Of a stretch of DNA of 38,666 bases, positions 6,919 to 16,505 are shown in pieces. The stretch covers positions 1-38,666 of the forward strand of contig WRIZ01000005.1 in the NCBI GenBank assembly GCA_009782475.1, in the 5' to 3' direction. Both the position numbers and the translations under genes were made by a program. The first letter of the stretch is position 1; the number at the start of each line of letters is the position of its first letter. The DNA comes from Oscillospiraceae bacterium. Its GTDB lineage: Bacteria; Bacillota; Clostridia; Oscillospirales; UBA929. The notes under the pieces were generated by a model. That model was not told the DNA's origin and did no database searches. It saw only the letters and a program-made list of their open reading frames with translations.

Positions 6919-9882
6919 ATGTTCAAAAAGCGGGGGTTTCAACGGACGGCGGCTGTATTTACGGCACTTGTCCTGTTTTTGTCCCTCCCTGTGCTGGGGT
7001 ATACGGCGGGAGAACTGTCGCTCGACGATTTCCAGGACATACTGGAAGGGTATTCGATCGACCCGTCGATCCCCCGATACAGGGATTATCTCGCGCAAAA
7101 CCCGGCCAACCGGCCGGGCGGCACCCATACATACAGCGCGGCTGATTATGTGCGCTATGAGGAAAGCGGCGTGGAAGCCGTTCCGAAAATCCTCGACATA
7201 GACGGTGTGAGCGGGAGTGTTCTGACCGCCGAAGACGGGCTGATCGAGTTTGAACTGGCCGTCCCGGAAGACGGGCTGTACGACCTTTCCATCCTGTATT
7301 ACCCCATCGAGGGCAAGAACTCTACCATCCAAAGGAGCGTCTTCCTGAACGGGAAGATGCCTTTCCGCGAGTTTTCCACCGTTGAGTTCCAGCGCGTTTG
7401 GAGCAACAATATCGCCCTCGAGGCCGCCGCGGCCGGCAGCCTGATCCCTGTTTGGAGGAAAGACAATCAGGGCAACGATCTCAAACCCACCATGGAAGAG
7501 ACCCCTCAGTGGATGGAAAGCTACTTTTATGACAGCGACGGCTATATAACCGGCCGCCTGTCGCTCTACCTCGAAAAAGGCAGCAACATCATCACCCTCC
7601 TCTCCTTGCGCGAGCCTATGCTCATCCACAGCCTCATTCTGAGCAACGAGCCGCATCCCGCGCCGTATGCCGAAGTGCTGGCCGGGTGGAAACAGGCGGG
7701 GGCAAAAGAGGCGACCCAAACCATCACCATTCAGGCGCAGAACGCCTCCCGCACCTCTTCGCAGATGCTCTATCCGCGGCAGGATCAGTCTTCGCCGTCG
7801 GTAGAACCGGCCAGCCCCAAACTGCTGCTCAACAACTCCATCGGCGGATACGGCTGGCGGACGTCGGGTCAATGGATCGAATGGGATTTTTACGCGCCCG
7901 AAGATGGGCTTTACGAGCTTTCGGCGCATGTTTTGCAAAACTATTCCAAAGGGATTTTTATGTCCCGCAAGATCAGCATTGACGGCGCGGTTCCTTTCCT
8001 GGAGTTTGAGGATTACGGGTTTAACCACCGATCGTCTTACCGTATGGAAACCCTGGCCAACACCGACAAAGAGGCCTACAAGATATACCTCGGCGAAGGG
8101 ATGCACACCCTGCGCATGGAAGCCGTTTTGGGCGACCTCGGCGAGGCGATCGGCACGGTGCGCGAGGCCGTTTTCGGCCTGAACGCCATATACCGCAAAG
8201 TCATTCGCCTGACCGGCGTCAAACCGGACAAAGACCGCGACTATCAAATCGGATACAGCCTGCCTGAGTTGGCGGGCGAAATGGAAATCGTGCGCGACCA
8301 GCTCCAATGGGCGTTGGATAAACTGGAGAGCACGGCGGGGCGGCGGAGCGACCGCGAACGGGTGATCAAGACTATGGTTACCAACCTCAACGAGCTGATC
8401 AGGGACGGCGAACGGTTCCCCAAGCAGGTCAAAGCCTTCCGCGAAAATGTACGCGCCTGCGGCACATGGCTGACACAAGCCATCGAGCAGCCGCTCCAGC
8501 TCGATATGATCATCTTCCATCCCGAAGGCCAAACCCCCAAAGCCAAGAAAAGCTCGGTCTTCTCCAAAATAGGCTTTGAGTTCCAGCGGCTTTTCTATTC
8601 CTTTATCATCGACTACAACCAAATCGGCAATGTCAGCAGCAACGCCGACTCCGACACCATCACCCTTTGGATCGGCACGGGGCGTGACCAGGCCAACGTC
8701 ATCAAATCCCTGATCGACGAGACATTCACGTCGGAAAAAGACATCAATGTCAACGTCATGCTGGTGGATATGGGGACGCTGATGCAGGCGACGCTGGCGG
8801 GGCAGGGCCCCGACGTCGCCATTCAGGTGGGCATGGACTTGCCGATGAACTTCGGATTGCGGAACGCCGTTTACAATTTGGCGCAGTTTGACGATTTGGA
8901 CGAAACGCTGCAATGGTTCCGCCCCAGCATCATGGAATCGTATACTTACGACGGCAGGGTGTACGCGCTGCCGGAAACGCAGACCTTCCCGATGATGTTC
9001 TACCGTAAGGACATCCTCAAAGAAATCGGACTCAAGCTCCCCAACACATGGGACGAAATGAGAGTCGCGATGGCCATCCTTGCCAACAACCAAATGGAGC
9101 TGGGGATGCTGCCCACCGAACCGATCTATTCCATGCTGCTTTACCAAAACGGCGGAGATTACTATAACGAGGACGCCACCCGCTCCGCTTTGGACAGCGA
9201 CGCGGGGTACCGGGCGTTCAAAATGTTTACCGAATTTTACACAGAGTATAAACTCGACAAAGACACCAGCGTTGAGGAGCGGTTCCGCACAGGCGAAACG
9301 CCTCTGATCATCAACGATTTCGCTTTCTATAACGTCCTTCAAATCTCGGCTCCCGACATCAAGGGGCTTTGGGGCTTTACCCCCGTGCCGGCTATAGTGA
9401 TGGAAGACGGGACGCTGAACAGGTCTGTGGGGAGTTACGGTTCATCCGCCATCATTATGAACGCCACAAAGCTGCCGGATCAATCGTGGGAGTTCCTCAA
9501 ATGGTGGACGTCGGCGCAAACCCAAACCCTGTTCGGACGGGAAATGGAGAGCCTGATGGGCGCGGCGGCGCGTGTGCCGACGGCCAACATCGAGGCCTTT
9601 AACCAGCTCCCCTGGCCCATTGCCGACTACAATGCCCTGAGTAAGCAATATGAAACGGTGCGCGGCATCCCGCAGGTGCCGGGCGGCTACTTCAGTTTCC
9701 GCAACATCAACAACGCGTTTTACGCGGTTGTCACAGGCCGGTCGGCCATCGGCGCGAAAGAGGACGTCTTTGAGTTCCCGCGCGAAGCCCTGACCGATAA
9801 AGTCATCCTGATCAACGACGAAATCGACTTCAAGCGCAAGGAATTCGGGATGCCGCTATACAGCGACAGGGAAGGGGGCTAG
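6919..9882 (+). CDS. Very large extracellular sugar-binding protein with N-terminal CBM-like modules
   Basis: A 987-residue exported protein, more than twice the usual 420-550 residues. It has an N-terminal signal or anchor sequence (FTALVLFLSLPVLGYTAG) without a lipobox cysteine. Residues of about 60-230 and 265-430 form two jelly-roll-like units, each with an EDGLYDLS/EDGLYELS motif and a V/I-x-N/D-G turn typical of CBM35/CBM6-like folds. A charged helical stretch follows at about 435-560. The solute-binding domain (family 1, MalE-like) covers about 575-960, with LWIGTGRDQ, GPDVAIQVGMD, GRVYALPETQTFPMMFYRKD and SWEFLKWWTS. It probably binds a polymer or long oligosaccharide at the surface and feeds the permeases encoded directly downstream. 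GAGGAGG precedes the ATG. The modular make-up is seen; the ligand is inferred from the GH26 neighbour. Confidence 0.82.
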   Translation: MFKKRGFQRTAAVFTALVLFLSLPVLGYTAGELSLDDFQDILEGYSIDPSIPRYRDYLAQNPANRPGGTHTYSAADYVRYEESGVEAVPKILDIDGVSGSVLTAEDGLIEFELAVPEDGLYDLSILYYPIEGKNSTIQRSVFLNGKMPFREFSTVEFQRVWSNNIALEAAAAGSLIPVWRKDNQGNDLKPTMEETPQWMESYFYDSDGYITGRLSLYLEKGSNIITLLSLREPMLIHSLILSNEPHPAPYAEVLAGWKQAGAKEATQTITIQAQNASRTSSQMLYPRQDQSSPSVEPASPKLLLNNSIGGYGWRTSGQWIEWDFYAPEDGLYELSAHVLQNYSKGIFMSRKISIDGAVPFLEFEDYGFNHRSSYRMETLANTDKEAYKIYLGEGMHTLRMEAVLGDLGEAIGTVREAVFGLNAIYRKVIRLTGVKPDKDRDYQIGYSLPELAGEMEIVRDQLQWALDKLESTAGRRSDRERVIKTMVTNLNELIRDGERFPKQVKAFRENVRACGTWLTQAIEQPLQLDMIIFHPEGQTPKAKKSSVFSKIGFEFQRLFYSFIIDYNQIGNVSSNADSDTITLWIGTGRDQANVIKSLIDETFTSEKDINVNVMLVDMGTLMQATLAGQGPDVAIQVGMDLPMNFGLRNAVYNLAQFDDLDETLQWFRPSIMESYTYDGRVYALPETQTFPMMFYRKDILKEIGLKLPNTWDEMRVAMAILANNQMELGMLPTEPIYSMLLYQNGGDYYNEDATRSALDSDAGYRAFKMFTEFYTEYKLDKDTSVEERFRTGETPLIINDFAFYNVLQISAPDIKGLWGFTPVPAIVMEDGTLNRSVGSYGSSAIIMNATKLPDQSWEFLKWWTSAQTQTLFGREMESLMGAAARVPTANIEAFNQLPWPIADYNALSKQYETVRGIPQVPGGYFSFRNINNAFYAVVTGRSAIGAKEDVFEFPREALTDKVILINDEIDFKRKEFGMPLYSDREGG

Positions 9883-9885
9883 ACG

Positions 9886-10806
9886 ATGGTAACGCCGAAG
9901 AAAGCCCAGGATAAGCCGTCGCTCGGTTCGGTGATGGCCAAGAATAAGATTTCCTATCTGATGATGGCTCCTTATTTCCTTGTCTTCGCTACCTTCACCA
10001 TGCTGCCCGTTGTTGCCTCGATGTTCATCTCCCTCACCTATTTCAATATGCTGGAGATGCCGCAATGGATCGGCTGGTCGAACTACCTCAAACTGCTGCT
10101 CGAAGACGACATTTTTATGATCTCTCTGAAAAACACCCTGCTCTTCGCCGTAATCACCGGCCCGATCAGCTATATCCTCTGCCTGCTCTTCGCTTGGATC
10201 ATCAACGAGTTCAAAGGGAAGATGCGCGCTTTCCTCACCTTGATCTTTTACGCGCCGTCTATTTCCGGGCAGGCTTTCTTCGTTTGGAACATCATCCTCA
10301 CCGGCGACCGCTACGGTTACCTCAACGCCTTCCTCATGGACAACGACTTTATTCAGGAGCCTATCCTTTGGATGAAAACAGCCAAATACATCATGCCTGT
10401 CCTCATCGTGGTGCAGCTTTGGCTCTCTTTGGGGACGGGGTTCTTAGCCTTTATAGCGGGATTGCAGACCATCGACAAATCCCTGTATGAGGCGGCGGCG
10501 ATCGACGGGATCAAAAACCGATGGCAGGAATTGTGGTATGTCACCCTTCCGGCCATGAAACCGCAGCTCATGTTCGGCGCCGTTATGCAGATCACCGCCT
10601 CATTCGCCATAGCGGATATATCACTCCAGCTTGCGGGCAATCCATCGGTGGGATATGCGGGGGCCACCGTTGTTACCCACCTTCAGGACTACGGAACCAT
10701 CCGCTTTGAGATGGGTTACTCCTCGGCCATCGCAACGGTGCTCTTCCTGATGATGGTGGGAACCAACAAGCTGGTGCAGAGACTATTGAGAAAGGTTGGT
10801 GATTGA
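9886..10806 (+). CDS. Sugar ABC transporter permease, MalF/UgpA type
   Basis: A 306-residue inner-membrane permease of the carbohydrate ABC family (MalF/UgpA side). The first membrane segment is in YLMMAPYFLVFATFTMLPVV. The coupling EAA loop is EAAAIDGIKNRWQELWYVTLP, which docks on the ATPase. It starts three bases after the stop of the large binding-protein gene, with GGGAAGGGGG as ribosome site, and its stop overlaps the start of the next permease. The pair presumably forms the channel for the large binding protein. No ATPase gene is nearby. Confidence 0.92.
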   Translation: MVTPKKAQDKPSLGSVMAKNKISYLMMAPYFLVFATFTMLPVVASMFISLTYFNMLEMPQWIGWSNYLKLLLEDDIFMISLKNTLLFAVITGPISYILCLLFAWIINEFKGKMRAFLTLIFYAPSISGQAFFVWNIILTGDRYGYLNAFLMDNDFIQEPILWMKTAKYIMPVLIVVQLWLSLGTGFLAFIAGLQTIDKSLYEAAAIDGIKNRWQELWYVTLPAMKPQLMFGAVMQITASFAIADISLQLAGNPSVGYAGATVVTHLQDYGTIRFEMGYSSAIATVLFLMMVGTNKLVQRLLRKVGD

Positions 10807-11723
10807 GGTTGATCAAGGTCAAAAGCTCCGACGGGCCGATTGTTGTCAAGGAGACCTTTTTCCAGCGTCATTTCCGCAAGGAAAAGAAGCTCAACCGTTC
10901 GCGCGCGGGAAACACCCTCCTCTTTGTCTTTATGGCGTTATGCGGCGTATTCATGGCCATGCCGCTGGTGATGATGGTCAACAACGCCATCAAACCGCTG
11001 GATGAAATCTTCCAGTTCCCGCCGAGGATTTTTGTGCGCAACCCTACCTTTGAGAACTTTACCGACCTCTTCGTCTCCATGAGCGAAACATGGGTGCCGT
11101 TTTCGCGGTATGTCTTCAACACCGTCTTTATCATGGGCTTTTCGGTGACGGGGCATGTCCTGATCGCGTCGATGGCGGCCTATCCGCTGGCAAAGCATAA
11201 ATTCCCCGGGAAAAAGCTCCTCTTTACCTTGGTTATCCTCTCCCTGATGTTCACATGGCAGGTCACCCAAGTCCCCAACTATGTCATCGTCTCTTATTTG
11301 GGCATCAACAACACCTACTGGGCATTGATCATACCCGCCTGGGGCTACGGGCTGGGGCTTTACCTGATGAAACAGTTTATGGAGCAGATTCCCGATTCTT
11401 TAGTTGAATCCGCCCGGATCGACGGCGCGGGCGAAGTCCGCACCTTTTGGACCATCATCATGCCCAACGTCAAGCCGGCCTGGCTGACGCTGGCCATCTT
11501 CCAGTTCCAAACCATGTGGGCCAACACAGGCTACACCTTTATCCGCAGCGAAGAGCTCAAACCGCTGCAAGCCGCCATGAATCAGATTGCCGCGGGCGGC
11601 GCGCAGCGTACGGGGCAGGCGATGGCGGTCATCTTTATCCTTGCCGCCATTCCGATCACCTTCTTTTTGATTTGCCAATCGAGCATTTTGGAAACCATGA
11701 CAACGTCCGGTATGAAAGAGTAA
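10803..11723 (+). CDS. Sugar ABC transporter permease, MalG type
   Basis: A permease of about 306 residues in the MalG/UgpE group. It carries FMALCGVFMAMPLVMMVNNA as the first membrane segment and the EAA loop ESARIDGAGEVRTFWTIIMP. The start is taken as TTG at 10803, overlapping the previous stop by 4 bp (TTGA) with AAAGG 7 nt upstream. A TTG at 10809 is almost equally possible and would shorten the protein by two residues. It partners the permease encoded upstream. Confidence 0.9.
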   Translation: MRLIKVKSSDGPIVVKETFFQRHFRKEKKLNRSRAGNTLLFVFMALCGVFMAMPLVMMVNNAIKPLDEIFQFPPRIFVRNPTFENFTDLFVSMSETWVPFSRYVFNTVFIMGFSVTGHVLIASMAAYPLAKHKFPGKKLLFTLVILSLMFTWQVTQVPNYVIVSYLGINNTYWALIIPAWGYGLGLYLMKQFMEQIPDSLVESARIDGAGEVRTFWTIIMPNVKPAWLTLAIFQFQTMWANTGYTFIRSEELKPLQAAMNQIAAGGAQRTGQAMAVIFILAAIPITFFLICQSSILETMTTSGMKE

Positions 11724-11738
11724 AGGGGGACTTCCTTA

Positions 11739-13271
11739 ATGAGACGTTTGCTCAAACAGGCTGCTTTGGCGACTGCGCTTGTGATTGCCCTTTCCTGCGC
11801 CGTGCCCGCGCTGGCCGTATCCGACATCCCGTATGATTCCTACATTTACAATTATCGCGGTTACATCGAATTCACACCCGCGCCGTATGTGCCCGACGGG
11901 TCGGTATCCGGCCGGACACTCGGGATCGGCGATTTTGTCAGCCCGCAGGATGTTTGCGTGGCACCGAACGGCTTGATCTATGTTGCCGATACCGAATACG
12001 AAACATCGGTCATCGAAATAACCGGCGACGGCGAAGAGCGCAAAATCACCGGCACCGGCCGCATTGTCGTCATCAGCGAGGACATGACCCGCCCGGTCAT
12101 GGAGATCCATTCCTTCCTCAACGACGGTCAGATAGATACCTTTAAGAAGCCTTGCGGCGTTACGGTATCGGATCGCAACCTGCTCTATATCGCCGACAGG
12201 GACAACAACCGCATCGTCATCCTGAACGAGGAGAGGACGGAAGCCGTGCAGATCGTTGAAAACCCCACAAGCGAAATGCTTCCCGAAGGCTATGTCTTCT
12301 TCCCGGAGAAGGTTGAAGTGGATTATGCCGAGCGCGTTTATGTCACCGCGAAGTATATGCACCAGGGCATCATGGTTTTTGCTTCCGAAGGCGACTTTAT
12401 GAGCTTTTTCGGAACCATCAGCGTAACGACCTCCTTCTGGCAGCGTCTTTGGCGGCGTTTTTCCACAAAAGCGCAGCGTGACAGAGGAAACCTCTTCATC
12501 GCAACCGAGTTTACCGGCATCGACGTAGACCCGGCGGGTTTTGTTTACGCCTCCTGTATCGACCCGGCCGGTGAACAGGCGGCCTTCCGTCTCAATCCCA
12601 AAGGCGAGGACGTCATCAAAAAAGGTGAAAACGGCAATGTGGGCGGCGACCTTGACAAATACCCTTACGGGCCGTACGCGGGCGCGTCTTACATCGTTGA
12701 CATCATCATCCGGGACAAGGGCATTTTCTCCATCCTCGATTCGCAGCGCGGGCGCATCTTTACCTACGACAGCGAGGGCAATATGCTTTATACCTTCGGC
12801 GGCCTCGGGGTGCAGACCGGGACGTTCAAGGCTCCCTGCGCGATGGCCGTTTTGGGAGACCGCATCCTAGTGCTGGACGCCGACCGGCGGGAACTGATGG
12901 TGTTTTCCGAAACAGACTACGGGCGGCTGATCAACGAAGCCGTCGGGCTCCGCTATGACGGCAACGAAAAACTGGCGGTCGCGCTTTGGGAACAAGTCCT
13001 TGTCTTGAATGAGAATTTGGAGCTGGCCAATGTCGGCATCGGCAAGGCTTATTTGACCGAGGGAAACAACAAAGAAGCCATGAAGCATCTGAAACTGGGC
13101 ATGAACCGGACTTACTATTCGATTGCTTTCAAACGGTACCGCAACGACCTGCTCAAGCAGAATTTGGGCTATATCCTCACCGCGGCGATTGCTCTGTCTT
13201 TGGGGCTTTACGTTTGGAGAACGGTCAAACATAAAGGGGAAGGGAAAGGGGATTTGCTCGCCGATGATTAA
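11739..13271 (+). CDS. Exported beta-propeller (NHL-like) protein with TPR and C-terminal membrane anchor
   Basis: A 510-residue protein. The signal peptide (residues 1-26) ends ...VPALA. A repeat-rich region of about 50-390 has the NHL/six-bladed propeller pattern, with blades such as SPQDVCVAPNGLIYVADTE, KPCGVTVSDRNLLYIADRDNNRI, GIDVDPAGFVYASC and APCAMAVLGDRILVLDADR. Residues of about 398-455 look like a TPR unit (NEKLAVALWEQVLVLN, NNKEAMKHLKLGM). A single membrane helix follows at about 475-493 (YILTAAIALSLGLYVW) with a Lys-rich tail. The propeller should therefore lie outside the cell. It is predicted to be a docking or sensing partner of the sugar importer; no enzymatic residues were recognised. 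It sits between permease and Yip1-like genes in the same operon. Confidence 0.75.
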   Translation: MRRLLKQAALATALVIALSCAVPALAVSDIPYDSYIYNYRGYIEFTPAPYVPDGSVSGRTLGIGDFVSPQDVCVAPNGLIYVADTEYETSVIEITGDGEERKITGTGRIVVISEDMTRPVMEIHSFLNDGQIDTFKKPCGVTVSDRNLLYIADRDNNRIVILNEERTEAVQIVENPTSEMLPEGYVFFPEKVEVDYAERVYVTAKYMHQGIMVFASEGDFMSFFGTISVTTSFWQRLWRRFSTKAQRDRGNLFIATEFTGIDVDPAGFVYASCIDPAGEQAAFRLNPKGEDVIKKGENGNVGGDLDKYPYGPYAGASYIVDIIIRDKGIFSILDSQRGRIFTYDSEGNMLYTFGGLGVQTGTFKAPCAMAVLGDRILVLDADRRELMVFSETDYGRLINEAVGLRYDGNEKLAVALWEQVLVLNENLELANVGIGKAYLTEGNNKEAMKHLKLGMNRTYYSIAFKRYRNDLLKQNLGYILTAAIALSLGLYVWRTVKHKGEGKGDLLADD

Positions 13272-13899
13272 GCAATATTTCACGCAGGATAGGCTGTATT
13301 ATTTCAAGAAAACCCTGTCCAGCCCTTCCGATTGCTTTTATGAGATACGGTACAGGGAACAAGGCAGTGTGCCGCTCGCGCTGATCACCGTCTTCATCTT
13401 CAGCGTGTGCTACACCATGGACAAGATTTTTGCCGGCTTTATCGTCAACACGGTAGACCCGCGCGATGTTAACGGGCTGTTTGACTTTGCGGCGATTTTC
13501 CTCATTGTCTTCCTTTTTTCCATCGGTAATTGGTCGATCACCTGCCTGATGGGAGGCGAAGGCCGGTTTAAGGACATCCTGACGGTCACGGGATATTCCC
13601 TGATTCCTTTGATCATCACATTTATCCCCGCCATCATCATATCCAACGGGCTTGCGGCCAATGAGGACGTCTTCTACTTCATCATCCTCGGATTCGGCTT
13701 GGTTTGGACGGCCGTTCTCATCCTGATCGGGATCATGACGGTTCACAATTACACCCTCGTCAAAACATTCGCAACCCTGTTTCTCACATTTTTAGCCATG
13801 TTTCTCATCATTTTCTTAGCATTGCTTCTCTTTGACCTTCTCAATCAAGTCATCATCTTTTTTGAAAATATCTACATCGAGCTGGTAGCTAGAGGATAA
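13264..13899 (+). CDS. Yip1-like multi-pass membrane protein
   Basis: A 211-residue hydrophobic protein with about five membrane segments (VPLALITVFIFSVCYTM, FAAIFLIVFLFSIGNWS, GYSLIPLIITFIPAIII, FIILGFGLVWTAVLILIGIM, TLFLTFLAMFLIIFLALLLF). The layout and the GEGRFKDILTVTGYSLIP segment after the second helix match the Yip1 domain. Bacterial Yip1-family proteins have no established function. The ATG at 13264 is chosen because AAGGGG lies 12 nt upstream and it overlaps the end of the propeller gene by 8 bp; the longer open frame from 13123 is a shadow of that gene. Its fixed place beside the propeller/TPR protein suggests a membrane complex. Confidence 0.78.
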   Translation: MIKQYFTQDRLYYFKKTLSSPSDCFYEIRYREQGSVPLALITVFIFSVCYTMDKIFAGFIVNTVDPRDVNGLFDFAAIFLIVFLFSIGNWSITCLMGGEGRFKDILTVTGYSLIPLIITFIPAIIISNGLAANEDVFYFIILGFGLVWTAVLILIGIMTVHNYTLVKTFATLFLTFLAMFLIIFLALLLFDLLNQVIIFFENIYIELVARG

Positions 13900-13913
13900 G
13901 GGGGAAACACCGG

Positions 13914-16505
13914 ATGAAAGTAGGGACGAAATGGCTGCTCAGGATACTGGGCGTTGCCGTGCTGATATTTGGGCTTTATCAGGGGTATCTCCACGTCCAT
14001 TACCGCATGTACAGCGGCTATACGCAATACATGGATCAAGAGCGCGGCCTGCAATATGAAGAGGGAAGACCCTTTCAGGCGAAATCGGGCGGCGGCAATG
14101 TCCCTGATATGGTTTTGGTCGATGAAAACGCGTTTTTGGAAATGTATACCGACGTGAAATCCACCAACGTCGCCATCTATGACAAGCGGACAGGGCATAT
14201 CACATACGCCATCCCGCCGCATGTGGACGAAGGCCCTGAGAATACCTTCAACAAGAATATCATCAAATCCCCGATTTTTATCGAGTATTTTAACGTGCGC
14301 CGCAAAGCCGGCCGCTTCGGCGCGTATGATTCGGCCATTCAATATGAAGATCAGGTGAAGGTTGAAAGCATCAACGGCGGTATCCGATATATCTACACGT
14401 TGGGCGACCTGACCATAAAGACGGACATCGTCCCCCTCTACCTCAGCCATGTCCGGCTGGAGGAACTGGCGGGGCAAATCGAGAACGAGAGAAACCGCAA
14501 CTTCTTCGAGACGTCTTATGAACCCCTCGAAAACGATCCCAATATCATGGCTCTCCGTGAAGGTTCCAAAGGGTACGCCAACATTCAGCGGCTGAAGGGT
14601 TACCTTGTGGAGATCGGGTATACCGAAGAAAACTATTTGGAAGACTCGCTGGCGTCGGGCGTTGAAGACGCCGTAAAGCTCAGTTTTGAAGTCCCGCTGG
14701 AATATCGGCTGGACGGGGACAGCGTGCTGATCAGCGTGCCCACCAATAAAATTGTCGAGAACGGCGGCGCGAAAATCGACAAGATTCATTTCCCGCGTTT
14801 CCTTGGGGCGGCGGGAACAGACGATGACGGCTATTTCTTTGTCCCCGACGGTTCGGGTTCCCTCATTCATTTCAACAACGGCAAAACGGTGTCTGAGGAT
14901 TACAACCAGCCTCTTTACGGGCGGGATCAGATTTCATTCAGTGACATTGTGCTGGGAAATCAGGAAATGCTGCGCCTCCCGGTATTCGGCATCTATAAAG
15001 AAGGCGGGCCGACCATCTTCGGCCAAATCGAAGAGGGGCACACATTTGCCGGGATTTTCGCCGCCGTTTCGGGAAGGACGACTTCGTATAACAACATCTT
15101 TCCGTACTTTGTCATCCGCAGCAATGACACCCTGCTGACATACGGCATTACCGGAAACGAAGGGGATCTCCCGGTTGTGGAATCCGATCTCTATGTCGCC
15201 AATCTGACGGTGCGCTACAGCTTTTTGGATCAAGACCATGAAGGATACTCCGGCATGGCGCGGTATTATCAGAAGCGTCTGCTCCGCGAAGGGGTGCTGG
15301 GCGAACGTCAGGCACAGGGCGACATCCCTCTGTATATGGATTTGATCGGGGCTGTGACAGGATCGAAATTCTTCCTCAGCGTCCAGTATCAGGGAACCAT
15401 TCCGATGACGACATTTAACCAGGCGTCGGACATTGTGAGCGTATTCAGCGACGCCGGTATTTCCAATCAAGTGGTCAATTATCAAGGCTGGTTTAACCGC
15501 GGGTATTTCCATGACGTTCCCGATAAGATAAACCTGATCGGAAGCCTCGGCAGTAAAAAAGACTTGGAAAAACTTTCGGCACAGCTGGAGGCTCAAGGCG
15601 GCAAACTTTACGCGGACGTACTCTTCCAAAACATCCCGTGGGGTTCCAAGCGGTATAATTACACATTGGAAAATTCCCGCTATTACGCGGCAAGCATTCC
15701 GGCGTTTTGGGCGGATCAAATCAGCCCGGATACCTACAGTTACTGGTCTTTGGGTTACCACGAGACATGGCAGGGACTGTTAAGCCCCAAATTCCTGCCC
15801 CGCTATGTTGATTCCTTCATTAAGCAGATCGGGAAATACGATGTGACAGGCATCTCCCTGCGCGATTTGGGCGAAACATTGCATCCCGACCGCAAGCGGA
15901 GCGAAGTCATCGACCGCGAGCACGCCCTGTCGATTATTACGGCTCAATTGGATAAACTAGCCGGCACAGGCAAGGACATCATGGTGTCGGGCGGCAACCA
16001 ATACTCGCTGCGGTTTGCCGACGACCTCATCAACGTCCCGCTGGAGCACAGCAATTTCCTCATCATTGATGAGAAGGTGCCTTTCTACCAAATGGTCGTT
16101 CACGGGTATATCCCTTACGCGGGCTTGCCTTTCAACCGGGTCGACGCGGTGGATGAGAAGACCGCTGTCCTCCAGCTCCTCGAATACGGAGCCTCCCCGC
16201 ACTTCACCTTTACCTATGACGAAGCCAGCAAGATGAAATATACCGGCCTCAACAAATTCTGCGGAACCCATTACGAAAACTGGACTGATTTGGCCATAGA
16301 TTTATATCAATCCGTCAACCCCATCCTCAGCCGGGTGAGCGGAAGCGTGATGACCCGCCATGAGATCACGCCGGACGGCTTGCGGTGCATGACGTATGAC
16401 AACGGCATCCAAATCATTGTCAATTACTTCGGTTCGGTGCTTCAATACGAAGGCGTGACCGTTCCGGCACTGAGCTATGCTCTCAGAGAGGGGGTCGCGT
16501 CATGA
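13914..16505 (+). CDS. DUF5696-like membrane-anchored protein, candidate glycoside hydrolase
   Basis: An 863-residue protein with one N-terminal membrane helix (WLLRILGVAVLIFGLYQGYL), so the bulk is outside the cell. The first roughly 470 residues are strand-rich (beta-sandwich-like), with GYFFVPDGSGSLIHFNNG and TFAGIFAAVSGRTTSYNN. From about 480 an alternating strand/helix pattern resembles a TIM barrel (VNYQGWFNRG, GGKLYADVLFQN, GISLRDLGETLHPD, FLIIDEKVPFYQMV), and a short beta domain ends the protein. I recall this as the DUF5696 family, but could not check that. D568, D651 and D719/E720 lie at strand ends and are candidate catalytic acids, by inference only. It may be a new glycosidase acting on the operon's substrate. 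Its stop overlaps the next permease start. Confidence 0.7.
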   Translation: MKVGTKWLLRILGVAVLIFGLYQGYLHVHYRMYSGYTQYMDQERGLQYEEGRPFQAKSGGGNVPDMVLVDENAFLEMYTDVKSTNVAIYDKRTGHITYAIPPHVDEGPENTFNKNIIKSPIFIEYFNVRRKAGRFGAYDSAIQYEDQVKVESINGGIRYIYTLGDLTIKTDIVPLYLSHVRLEELAGQIENERNRNFFETSYEPLENDPNIMALREGSKGYANIQRLKGYLVEIGYTEENYLEDSLASGVEDAVKLSFEVPLEYRLDGDSVLISVPTNKIVENGGAKIDKIHFPRFLGAAGTDDDGYFFVPDGSGSLIHFNNGKTVSEDYNQPLYGRDQISFSDIVLGNQEMLRLPVFGIYKEGGPTIFGQIEEGHTFAGIFAAVSGRTTSYNNIFPYFVIRSNDTLLTYGITGNEGDLPVVESDLYVANLTVRYSFLDQDHEGYSGMARYYQKRLLREGVLGERQAQGDIPLYMDLIGAVTGSKFFLSVQYQGTIPMTTFNQASDIVSVFSDAGISNQVVNYQGWFNRGYFHDVPDKINLIGSLGSKKDLEKLSAQLEAQGGKLYADVLFQNIPWGSKRYNYTLENSRYYAASIPAFWADQISPDTYSYWSLGYHETWQGLLSPKFLPRYVDSFIKQIGKYDVTGISLRDLGETLHPDRKRSEVIDREHALSIITAQLDKLAGTGKDIMVSGGNQYSLRFADDLINVPLEHSNFLIIDEKVPFYQMVVHGYIPYAGLPFNRVDAVDEKTAVLQLLEYGASPHFTFTYDEASKMKYTGLNKFCGTHYENWTDLAIDLYQSVNPILSRVSGSVMTRHEITPDGLRCMTYDNGIQIIVNYFGSVLQYEGVTVPALSYALREGVAS

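Noticed and set aside
6829-9342. An 837-codon open frame on the minus strand
   Set aside because: It lies opposite the GH26 end and the large binding protein, has low-complexity Val/Arg/Gly/Asp-rich content, no ribosome site, and is a by-product of GC-rich codon use.
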